A stretch of DNA of 64,000 nucleotides from Gulosibacter sp. 10. Lineage in GTDB: Bacteria; Actinomycetota; Actinomycetes; Actinomycetales; Microbacteriaceae. Below are positions 56,189-64,000 of the stretch, in pieces. A model generated the notes under the pieces. The model saw only the letters and a list, made by a program, of their open reading frames with translations. It was not told the DNA's origin and ran no database searches. Where the stretch lies: the NCBI RefSeq assembly GCF_900163695.1, contig NZ_FUIC01000012.1:62001-126000 (forward strand), read 5' to 3'. Within the stretch, counting starts at the first letter, position 1. Every line of letters starts with the position of its first letter. A program made the position numbers and the translations under genes.

Positions 56189-56665
56189 ATGGCCAAGGAA
56201 GAGGGGCTCAAGGTCGTCGCGACCAACCGGAGGGCCCGACACGACTACACGATCGAGGACACCTACGAGGCGGGCATGGTCCTCCACGGCACCGAGGTGA
56301 AGGCGCTCCGGGAGGGGCGCGCCTCGCTCGTAGACGGCTACGCGTACGTGGATCGCGGCGAGATGTGGATCGACAACGTCTACATCCCCGAGTACTTCCA
56401 GGGCACCTGGAACAACCATTTGCCGCGCCGCAAGCGCAAGCTGCTGCTCCACAAGGAGCAGATCCGCCGCATCGCCGCGAAGACCCGCGAGGGCGGCTAC
56501 ACCGTCGTGCCGCTGCGGCTCTACTTCCTCGACGGCCGGGCGAAGCTCGAGATCGGCGTGGCGAAGGGCAAGCGCGAATACGACAAGCGCCAGGCGCTGC
56601 GCGAGCGGCAGGACCGCCGGGAGGCCGATCGGGCGATGGCCGCCCGCAAGTACGTGGGGGAGTAG
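56189..56665 (+). CDS. smpB: SsrA-binding protein SmpB
   Basis: The 158-residue protein shows [39 protein letters not shown], then [19 protein letters not shown] and the basic C-terminal helix [27 protein letters not shown]. It delivers tmRNA to stalled ribosomes. The ATG follows GGAGGGAGG. The neighbouring ssrA gene seen in some genomes is not found here; only 33 bases separate smpB from the next gene. Confidence 0.96.
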   Translation: MAKEEGLKVVATNRRARHDYTIEDTYEAGMVLHGTEVKALREGRASLVDGYAYVDRGEMWIDNVYIPEYFQGTWNNHLPRRKRKLLLHKEQIRRIAAKTREGGYTVVPLRLYFLDGRAKLEIGVAKGKREYDKRQALRERQDRREADRAMAARKYVGE

Positions 56666-56698
56666 CCTCCGCGCGACCCCGGCGGGCCGTCCCGCCGA

Positions 56699-57487
56699 TC
56701 AGGAGGGGAGCCGGCAGCCCGAGGCGATGTCGACCATCGCGTCCCGATCCTGCAGGGTGACGGCGATGTCGTAGCGGTCGGCGAGGTAGGTGATGCGCGC
56801 CACGTAGACGCAGTGGTAGCCGGCGTCGGCGGGCAGCCATTCTCCCGGCAGCCGGTCGCCCTTGGCCTGGTTCTCGGGGCCCGAGACGGCCTCGAGGTTC
56901 ACGGGGTCGTTCGCGAACTGCTCCCGCTCCGACGTCGTCCACGAGTCGGCGCCGCCCTGCCACGCCGCCGAGAGCGGGATGACGTGGTCGATCTGCACCT
57001 GCGGCGAGGTCTCCGGTCCGCGGACGAACTCGATCGTCTCGCCGGTGTACGGATCCACGAGGGTGCCGGTCATCACGCGGCAGCCGTCCTCGGCCCAGAT
57101 GATCTCGTCGAGATCCCGGGCGAGGATGTCGTTGCGCGTGTCGCAGCCGTTGCCGTCGGGATCCGTCCAGTGCGGGAACTCGTCGCGGTCGTAGCCGATC
57201 CGGCCGCGATCGGTGATCCGCAGGGCGCCGGCCTCGGCGGCCACCGCCTGGCCGTCGATCGCGATGCCGCCCTCTACCTCGACGGCGAGCCCCGTCTCGA
57301 GCAGCGGGTCGAGCTGGGAATCGGGGGCCGCGGTCCGCTGCTCCCCGTCGAGCAGCCCTGCGTCCTGGACGAGGTAGAAGACGAGCGCGAGGACGACGAG
57401 GAGCACGAGCAGGATCCATCCGGCGCGGGTCTTGGGCAGCTCCCGCCTGGCGGGGAGGCGGAGGCGGCGATCGGTGGTGCGGGACAC
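56699..57487 (-). CDS. Membrane-anchored HNH endonuclease family protein (DUF1524/GmrSD-like)
   Basis: The 262-residue protein (GTG start) has one N-terminal membrane segment (GWILLVLLVVLALVFYLV). A DUF1524/HNH domain with WTDPDGNGCDTRNDILARDL, VQIDHVIPLSAAWQGGA and ERFANDPVNLEAV-like sequence follows (EREQFANDPVNLEAVSGPENQAKGD). The His of IDHVIPL is the catalytic general base; Cys pairs may bridge. Such proteins are usually predicted to be surface nucleases in actinobacteria. Confidence 0.88.
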   Translation of the reverse strand: MSRTTDRRLRLPARRELPKTRAGWILLVLLVVLALVFYLVQDAGLLDGEQRTAAPDSQLDPLLETGLAVEVEGGIAIDGQAVAAEAGALRITDRGRIGYDRDEFPHWTDPDGNGCDTRNDILARDLDEIIWAEDGCRVMTGTLVDPYTGETIEFVRGPETSPQVQIDHVIPLSAAWQGGADSWTTSEREQFANDPVNLEAVSGPENQAKGDRLPGEWLPADAGYHCVYVARITYLADRYDIAVTLQDRDAMVDIASGCRLPS

Positions 57488-57614
57488 GGCATCCTTCGCG
57501 GTCGGGGGAGGCGGACGACGTACCAGTATCGGTGCGGGGAGGGCGCGGCGCGCGCAGGCGCAGCGGCGTGGGCGGATTCGTCTCCTCGCCTCGCGGGCCG
57601 ATAGCGTGGCGAGG

Positions 57615-58793
57615 ATGCACGCCTTCCGGCGGTCGATGCCGCCCCGCACGCTCGCCCTGCTCGCGCTGGTCGCGATCGGGGCCTTCGTCGACGGCGCGAT
57701 CCTGCTGCTGCTCCTGCTGTCGAGCTCGGCGCAGGAGGCCTCCTGGTGGGTCACCGGCATCGTGCTCGCGAACCTGCTGCCGCCCGTCCTGCTCGCGCCG
57801 GCGCTCGGCTGGGTGGTCGACCGCATCCCCGGGCGCCTCGCATGGGCCGGCGGCTTCGGCGTCTCCGGGGCCTCGACCATCGGCCTGGCCCTCGTCGACG
57901 CTCCCGCCGCCTCCGTCGCGCTGGCCGGGGTGCAGGCCACCTGCGCGGTCGCGGTGAGCGCCACGCAGTTCAAGCTGCTGCCCGCCGCCCCCGGGTTGAC
58001 CGAGCGCAGGGCGGCCTCGCTCGTGGTGACCCTCGCGGCCGTCGCCGGCATCGTCGCGCCGCCCGTGGCAGCGCTGATGTCGGGAATCGGCATCCGGGCC
58101 GCGCTGGTCGTGTGCGGCGCGCTCTTCGTGCTCTGCGCGGTGTCGGTCGGTCTCCTCGTCCCCGGCACGGGCAGGGCCGCGGTGCAGCGCTCCTCGTGGC
58201 ACGAGATCTGGCTCGGCACGCGATCGCTCGGGCACATGCGCTCCTTCGCGGGGTTCGTGCCGGTCATGGGCGCGATCGTCGTCGCCACCTCCATGGAGGG
58301 CGTCGCAGGGGTCTTCTACCTGCAGGATGTCGCGGGCGGCGCGGTGGGATACGGCCTCATCCTCGCGGCCTGGGCAGTCGGCAGCCTCGCGGGCTCCTCG
58401 ATGACCCTCCTGCCGGGGTTCCGGCTGGGCCCCGGCGCGAGCGTGCTGCTCGGCGCGATCGGGATCTCGGCGGCGCTGCTCTTCGAGGGGCTCGTGCCGA
58501 TCGCGGTGCCGATCCTCCTCGCATTCCTCGTCGGCGGCGTCGCGAACTCGGTGCACAACATCGGCGTCCGGAACCTCGTCTACGACACCGTTCCCGAGGA
58601 GCTCCAGGGCCAGGCCTGGGCGGTGGTCGGCGCGCTCTTCTCGAGCGGGGCGGCCCTCGGCAACCTCCTCGGCACGCCGGGGCTCCTCGCGCAGGAGCGC
58701 GCGCTCGTCATCGCATCCGGGGCGCTCGGGCTGGGCGTCGCGGTCGTGTCCGCGGCGGTCATCGCGCTGCTGCACCGGCGTCGCGGCGGCTGA
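57615..58793 (+). CDS. MFS-type membrane transporter
   Basis: The 392-residue protein has 12 predicted membrane segments with the short loops of MFS carriers: PALGWVVDRIPGRLAWAGGFG (motif A-like, DRxxGR) and the repeat in the second half GVANSVHNIGVRNLVYDTVPEELQGQAWAVVGAL. The substrate is unknown. It is divergent from the HNH gene and convergent with aroQ. Confidence 0.85.
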   Translation: MHAFRRSMPPRTLALLALVAIGAFVDGAILLLLLLSSSAQEASWWVTGIVLANLLPPVLLAPALGWVVDRIPGRLAWAGGFGVSGASTIGLALVDAPAASVALAGVQATCAVAVSATQFKLLPAAPGLTERRAASLVVTLAAVAGIVAPPVAALMSGIGIRAALVVCGALFVLCAVSVGLLVPGTGRAAVQRSSWHEIWLGTRSLGHMRSFAGFVPVMGAIVVATSMEGVAGVFYLQDVAGGAVGYGLILAAWAVGSLAGSSMTLLPGFRLGPGASVLLGAIGISAALLFEGLVPIAVPILLAFLVGGVANSVHNIGVRNLVYDTVPEELQGQAWAVVGALFSSGAALGNLLGTPGLLAQERALVIASGALGLGVAVVSAAVIALLHRRRGG

Positions 58794-58815
58794 GCCGTCC
58801 CGTGACGGCGCGCGG

Positions 58816-59271
58816 CTACGCCGTGTGCTGCAGCCGGAGGTGGTCGGCGAGCCACTCGATCGCGAACTCGTAGCCGAGCGTCCCCGCGCCCGCGATCACG
58901 GCCTTCGCGAGTGGGGAGACGTACGAGTGGCGGCGGAAGGGCTCGCGCGCGTGCACGTTCGAGATGTGCACCTCCACGGTCGGGGTCTCGGCGTATTCGA
59001 GGGCGTCGTGGATGGCCACCGAGGTGTGAGTGTAGGCGGCGGGGTTGATCACGATGCCGACCGCGTCCCGCCGCGCCTGCTGGATCTTCTCGACCAGCTC
59101 TCCCTCGTGATTCGACTGGAAGAACTCGATCCCGAACCCCGCCGCATCCGCGCGGCGGCGCACGCGCGCCTCGACGTCCGCGAGCGTCTCCGCCCCGTAG
59201 ATCTCGGGCCGGCGCGTGCCGAGCGTGTTGAGATTGGGGCCGTTGAGCACGAAGATCGTCGGTCGCTGCAT
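58816..59271 (-). CDS. aroQ: Type II 3-dehydroquinate dehydratase
   Basis: The 151-residue enzyme has [20 protein letters not shown] (catalytic Tyr), [34 protein letters not shown] and [22 protein letters not shown], the full set for the dodecameric type II enzyme of the shikimate pathway. It stands alone, not next to aroB or aroK. Confidence 0.96.
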   Translation of the reverse strand: MQRPTIFVLNGPNLNTLGTRRPEIYGAETLADVEARVRRRADAAGFGIEFFQSNHEGELVEKIQQARRDAVGIVINPAAYTHTSVAIHDALEYAETPTVEVHISNVHAREPFRRHSYVSPLAKAVIAGAGTLGYEFAIEWLADHLRLQHTA

Positions 59272-59458
59272 GCCTCGATGCTACTCGCTCGCCGCGCGCG
59301 GCTGCCGTCCTGCCGCCGCCGTCTCCCAGCCGCCGCGCCGCCCGGCCGGGGTCTCCCGCGTGCTAGGCTCCAAGCCGCCCGAGGACGGGCGCCGGCGGCC
59401 GGAGGGCCGTCGTCTCTACAACGGATCGTCCGGCGCGTACCCGCCGGTGGAGGAAACC

Positions 59459-60529
<1,071 letters not shown>

Positions 60530-60563
60530 GCCGATCGCCGGCGGACGATCCGGCGGAGACGGG

Positions 60564-60599
60564 GACGCCCCGATCGGAATCGATTCCGATCGGGGCGTC
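60564..60599. terminator. Bidirectional terminator, perfect 36-base palindrome
   Basis: The 36 bases are a perfect inverted repeat without a spacer (60564-60581 with 60582-60599), between a plus-strand and a minus-strand gene that converge. It can end transcription both ways. Confidence 0.7.
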
Positions 60600-60618
60600 G
60601 ACGCGTTCGGCGCGGTGA

Positions 60619-61620
60619 TCAGGCCTCCGCCTGCTGCGCCTGCTGCGCTTCGGCGCGCTCCTGGCGCGCGGTGCGGGCGCGGAAGAACAGCGCGAGCAGG
60701 CCGCCCGAGATGTTGTGCCACACGCTGAACACGGCGGCGGGCAGCGCGGCCGCGGGGTTGAAGTGCGTGCTGGCGAGCGTGGCGGCGAGGCCGGAGTTCT
60801 GCATGCCGACCTCGACGGCCGTGGTGCGTGCGACGCTCTCGGGGTACTTGAAGATGCGCGAGGCGAAGTAGCCGAGCAGGTAGCCGAGGCCGTTGTGGAG
60901 GATCACCACGACGAAGACCAGGGCGCCGGCGACGAGGATCGTGTCGGCGGAGCCGGCGACGACCGCGACCACGACGAAGGCGATGCCGAGCACGCTGACC
61001 CAGGGCATGGCGGGCAGGATCGCGCCGATCCACCTGCGCAGGAGCCAGCGGACGAGCAGGCCGCCGATGATGGGGATGAGCACGAGCTGGACGATCGACA
61101 GGGCCATCGCCCCGGCGTCCACGGGGAGCAGCGCTCCCGCGAGCCACAGCGTGAGCACGGGCGTGAAGATCGGCGCGAGGAGGGTCGAGACCGAGGTCAT
61201 CGTGATCGAGAGGGCGACGTCGCCCTTCGCGAGGTAGGTGATGACGTTCGAGGAGGTGCCGCCGGGCGCGCAGCCGACGAGGATGACGCCGATCGCGAGC
61301 TCGGACGGGAGCTGGAAGGCCCAGACGAGCGCGACGGCCAGGCCGGGCATGATGGCGTACTGCGCGATCACGCCGAGCAGCACCGGCAGCGGGCGCTTCA
61401 CGACGAGCGCGAAGTCCGGCAGCGTCAGCGTGAGGCCCATGCCGAACATGATGATGCCGAGGGCGAGGTTCACGTACGGGCCGAGCGCCTGCATCTGGTC
61501 GGGCAGCAGGAAGCCCAGCAGGAAGGCGGCGATGACGATGATGGGGAAGACGGTGACGGCGAGGCGGGCTGAGCGGTCCTCGCCCGAGGGCTTCGCCGGG
61601 GTCGGTGCGGGTTTGGTCAT
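60619..61620 (-). CDS. Bile acid:sodium symporter family (BASS) transporter
   Basis: The 333-residue transporter has ten hydrophobic segments. The family motifs are VGCAPGGTSSNVITYLAKGDVALSITMTSVSTLLAP and VEVGMQNSGLAATLASTHFNPAAALPAAVFSVWHNISG, which hold the sodium and substrate sites (crossover helices). The C-terminus is an Ala/Gln/Glu tail. Bacterial members move organic anions such as pantoate or keto-acids; the substrate here is not readable. Confidence 0.9.
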   Translation of the reverse strand: MTKPAPTPAKPSGEDRSARLAVTVFPIIVIAAFLLGFLLPDQMQALGPYVNLALGIIMFGMGLTLTLPDFALVVKRPLPVLLGVIAQYAIMPGLAVALVWAFQLPSELAIGVILVGCAPGGTSSNVITYLAKGDVALSITMTSVSTLLAPIFTPVLTLWLAGALLPVDAGAMALSIVQLVLIPIIGGLLVRWLLRRWIGAILPAMPWVSVLGIAFVVVAVVAGSADTILVAGALVFVVVILHNGLGYLLGYFASRIFKYPESVARTTAVEVGMQNSGLAATLASTHFNPAAALPAAVFSVWHNISGGLLALFFRARTARQERAEAQQAQQAEA

Positions 61621-61808
61621 GGGTTCTCGTTCGATCGCATTCGGACAGGGTGCAACTTCTCAGTCAGTTCACAGAATCTACCGGGTGCCGTGCGAATTCG
61701 CGAGGCGGGCGGGGCGCCGCACGGTTCGGGCCGATGCCGGGAGCGCGGAAACGGGGGCGGGGACGGCTCCTGTGGAGCCGCCCCCGCCCCCGTGAACGGC
61801 GACGCGCG

Positions 61809-64000
61809 TCAGCCTTCGAGCACCGCCGTGGCCGCGTCCCGGATCGCCTGCACCTTCTGGTCGAAGTAGGTGCCGAGCGAGGTGCCCGTGGTGGTCATCG
61901 AGTACGCGCTCGGCTCGATGTTCTGCCACTCCGTGAGGATGGCGTTCTCGGCCGAGACCTCCGCGTCGCTCGTGGCCTGGCCGAGGCCGTCGAGCTCGGG
62001 GTAGAGCGGCTGGTCGACCTCGGTGGTGGGCTCGGTGGTGCGCAGGTGGTCGACCACCTCGGCCCAGGCGTCCGACACGGACTGGTATTCGGTGGCGGCG
62101 ACGTCGCAGACCGCCTGGAAGTCCGTGAGGAAGCACTGGTCGGAGTAGAGGGTGGAGAGCTCCGAGTAGTAGTTCACGTACGTCGTCTCCATGGCGGCCG
62201 CGAACTGCTCGCGGGTGTCGTCGTCGTAGAGGTTCGGGCAGCCGCCGCTCGCGTTGCACTCGTAGTAGACGTTCGCCTCCTCGATCTCGATGCGGCCGCC
62301 CTCCTCGACGACGTTCGCGTCGGCGAGCACGCCGTCGATGTTCGACTCGAGCTCGTCGTAGAGGTCGGCGTAGGCGGCGTAGTTGCCGCAGAACTCGCCG
62401 AGGGTGGCGAGGGAGCTCTCGCTCGTGCTCAGGAAGGCGTCGGCCTGCGTGCGCTGCTCGTTGAGCTTCTCCGCGTCGGCCTGCGCCTGCACGTAGGCCT
62501 CGGAGGCGGTCGCGCCCTCGTCCTCCGGCAGCGAGGGGACGTCGGCGTTCGCGAGCTCCTCGCGCTTCTCCTGCGCGGTGGGGATCGCGGCGCATGCGTC
62601 GTCGAGGGCGGTGCGGTTCTCGGAGTTGAGATCGAAGAACACCCGTGCGGAGGCGCTGATCGGCGTCGAGATGTCGACGGCCGAGACGGCCGCCAGGCTC
62701 TCCTCGTTCCAGGTGCCCTGATAGGACTCGAGGTCGCTCTGGAAGGCCGCGGCGAGCTCGTCGCCGCGGTTGACGTTGTTGTTGTGGATGATGAGCGGGG
62801 TCGCGATGGCCGCGCCGGCGATGAGCACGACGCCCACGATGGCGGGGATCATGATGGCCTTGCGCTTGAACCACTTCTTCTTGCGCTTGGGCGCGCCGTC
62901 GTTCGGGCCGGTGCCGCCGGGACCGCCCGCACCGGGTCCGGTCGGGCCGCCGGGGCCGCCCGGACCGCCGAGGTCCGGTCCGCCCGAGAACCCGCTGAAG
63001 GGCACGTGCTGGTCGCCGGGGAGCGCGGCGGGCGGTGCGCCGAAGACCTGCGGGGCGTCCTGCGCCTGTCGGCCGTCCTCCCAGGGAGCGGCCGAGGCGG
63101 CCCAGGGGGCGGCGTCACCGGCGCCCGTCGACTGGTCGTTCCAGTCCTGCGACCGATAGGCCTCGGTGGGCTGCGCGTCCTGCTGGGCGGCCGCGTCCCG
63201 GTCCGAGGCGAAGTCCTGACCGAAGCCCTGCTGCGCGTCGAATGCGCGGGTGGGCTGATCGAAGCCGCCCTGATCGAAGCCGCCGCGGTCGAAGGCCTCG
63301 GTGGGCTGGTCGTCGGTGCGGCCCGATGGCACGGGGGAGAACGGCACCGTGTCGTGCGCGGACGCCTGTCCGAAGGCATCGGCGGCCTGGTCCTCGGCGC
63401 GGTCCGAGGGCGCGGGGGAGAACGGGGCGGTGTCCGGTGCGGAGGACCGGTCGAAGGCCTCGGTCGGCTGCGCGTCCGCCGGCTCCGGAGCCTCGTCCCG
63501 CGGCGAGGGCGCCGGCGAGAAGGGTGTCGTGTCATGACCCGGAGCGGCCTGCTCGGGCGTCGGGGAGAACGGCTCCGTGGGCGGGCTGAACGGCTCGGTC
63601 GCGGGCTGGAATCCATCCGGGCCGTCGGCGCGACCCGCCTGCCCGCCCCAGCCGGAGCCCGCGGCGTCCGATGCCGGCTCGCGGCCCGCGTCGTCCGCTG
63701 CGGCGGGCTCCTCGGCCCCGGCGGGCGGGGGCGGCGGTGCGCCGAATCCCCGGGACTCCGGCGCGAAGGGGGACGCGAACGGCGACTGCTGCTGCTCGAA
63801 GGGAGCGCTGCTGAACGAGCCGAAGCCGTTCCCCTGGTCGGTATCGCGCGGCTCGCCGTGCGCGTCGGACGCCTCGGGGCGGCCGCCCTGGGCATCGGAC
63901 GACTCGGCGCCGTCCCAGCCGTCGGCGGACCGGTTCGGCGTCGACTGCGACTCGTCGCCGGGCTTCTCGCGGTCCGGCCCCTGGGTACCATCATTCCAAC
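61809..64000 (-). CDS. Large membrane-anchored protein with a repetitive cytoplasmic N-terminus (5' end outside window)
   Basis: The frame is open from the stop at 61809 to the window edge, so at least 730 residues are coded and the start lies outside; a GTG at 63347 is internal and not the true start. The visible N-terminal 350 residues are disordered, rich in Pro, Ala, Asp, Gln and Phe, with short repeats. A basic stretch KRKKKWFKRK precedes one membrane segment (IPAIVGVVLIAGAAIATPLII). About 310 extracytoplasmic residues follow, mainly helical, with six Cys (for example FCGNY, YYECNASGGC, DQCFL, AVCDV). The topology resembles actinobacterial envelope proteins with a phosphorylated cytoplasmic tail; I do not recognise the outer domain. 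Confidence 0.8.
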   Translation of the reverse strand, partial: WNDGTQGPDREKPGDESQSTPNRSADGWDGAESSDAQGGRPEASDAHGEPRDTDQGNGFGSFSSAPFEQQQSPFASPFAPESRGFGAPPPPPAGAEEPAAADDAGREPASDAAGSGWGGQAGRADGPDGFQPATEPFSPPTEPFSPTPEQAAPGHDTTPFSPAPSPRDEAPEPADAQPTEAFDRSSAPDTAPFSPAPSDRAEDQAADAFGQASAHDTVPFSPVPSGRTDDQPTEAFDRGGFDQGGFDQPTRAFDAQQGFGQDFASDRDAAAQQDAQPTEAYRSQDWNDQSTGAGDAAPWAASAAPWEDGRQAQDAPQVFGAPPAALPGDQHVPFSGFSGGPDLGGPGGPGGPTGPGAGGPGGTGPNDGAPKRKKKWFKRKAIMIPAIVGVVLIAGAAIATPLIIHNNNVNRGDELAAAFQSDLESYQGTWNEESLAAVSAVDISTPISASARVFFDLNSENRTALDDACAAIPTAQEKREELANADVPSLPEDEGATASEAYVQAQADAEKLNEQRTQADAFLSTSESSLATLGEFCGNYAAYADLYDELESNIDGVLADANVVEEGGRIEIEEANVYYECNASGGCPNLYDDDTREQFAAAMETTYVNYYSELSTLYSDQCFLTDFQAVCDVAATEYQSVSDAWAEVVDHLRTTEPTTEVDQPLYPELDGLGQATSDAEVSAENAILTEWQNIEPSAYSMTTTGTSLGTYFDQKVQAIRDAATAVLEG
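63156..63602 (-). repeat. Protein-coding repeats with Thr-x-x-Phe/Tyr motif
   Basis: Nine short motifs of the form T-x-x-F (or Y) occur over about 149 codons: ATEPF, PTEPF, DTTPF, PTEAF, DTAPF, DTVPF, PTEAF, PTRAF and PTEAY. Several are followed by SPAPS or DR. The DNA is degenerate, so the repeat is conserved at the protein level more than the base level. Confidence 0.8.

Noticed and set aside
61621-61808. A small gene between the BASS symporter and the last protein.
   Set aside because: No start with a ribosome-binding site or coding-like codon use was seen in the 188 bases; open frames there are short shadows.
63347-63347. GTG at 63347 as the start of the last protein.
   Set aside because: The same frame stays open without stops to base 64000 and continues the same repeat pattern, so this is an internal codon and the gene is partial.

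Overview
The window is about 70% G+C, with tightly packed genes on both strands. Many neighbours overlap as ATGA or GTGA, and GTG starts are common. Mycothiol-type formaldehyde dehydrogenase, AdnAB-type helicase-nucleases, UvrD2, UPF0182, DUF3039 and Tad pilus genes point to an actinobacterium, most likely Microbacteriaceae (Leucobacter- or Microbacterium-like). No species is claimed. Apart from tRNAs and a few operons this looks like ordinary chromosome; I see no phage, insertion sequence, CRISPR array, rRNA or origin.

Region 1 (1-16.3 kb) is a DNA-repair and envelope block whose gene content I recall from the Rv3193c-Rv3202c neighbourhood of mycobacteria. It holds the end of an AdnA-like nuclease, AdnB, a phosphotransferase-fold protein with altered catalytic residues, NudC, UvrD2, an E1/ThiF-like protein, a DUF1801 protein, two identical initiator tRNA genes around an acetyltransferase, a UPF0182 membrane protein, a PDZ-Lon protein, a DUF2342 protein and a DUF1992 protein.

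Region 2 (16.3-33.5 kb) is metabolic and accessory: two zinc alcohol dehydrogenases (one probably mycothiol-dependent formaldehyde dehydrogenase with its metallo-hydrolase partner), an acetyltransferase-AAA+ fusion with a membrane partner, a tetR-MFS efflux operon with clear operators, and a ychJ-family gene broken by a fold-back insertion. It also holds a four-gene operon of two binding-protein-like proteins (one with a von Willebrand A domain), an XpaC-like protein and TelA, followed by an Lrp-controlled ABC importer.

Region 3 (33.5-45.3 kb) holds a nitrilase-family amidase, two ABC exporters (one under TetR control), DUF3039, pncB, then murI-rph-rdgB, a tRNA-Leu and a protein of unknown function.

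Region 4 (45.3-64 kb) holds a compact Tad pilus operon (tadA, tadB, tadC, four small pilin or pseudopilin genes), a CPBP protease coupled to prfB, a MetP-MetS type sodium symporter whose large subunit is frameshifted, ftsE-ftsX-smpB, an HNH endonuclease, an MFS permease, aroQ, a MsmK/UgpC-type ABC ATPase, a BASS symporter, and a large anchored protein with a repetitive, threonine-rich cytoplasmic half that runs off the end of the window.

Intergenic gaps are all under about 215 bases; those with visible structure are listed as terminators, promoters or operators.
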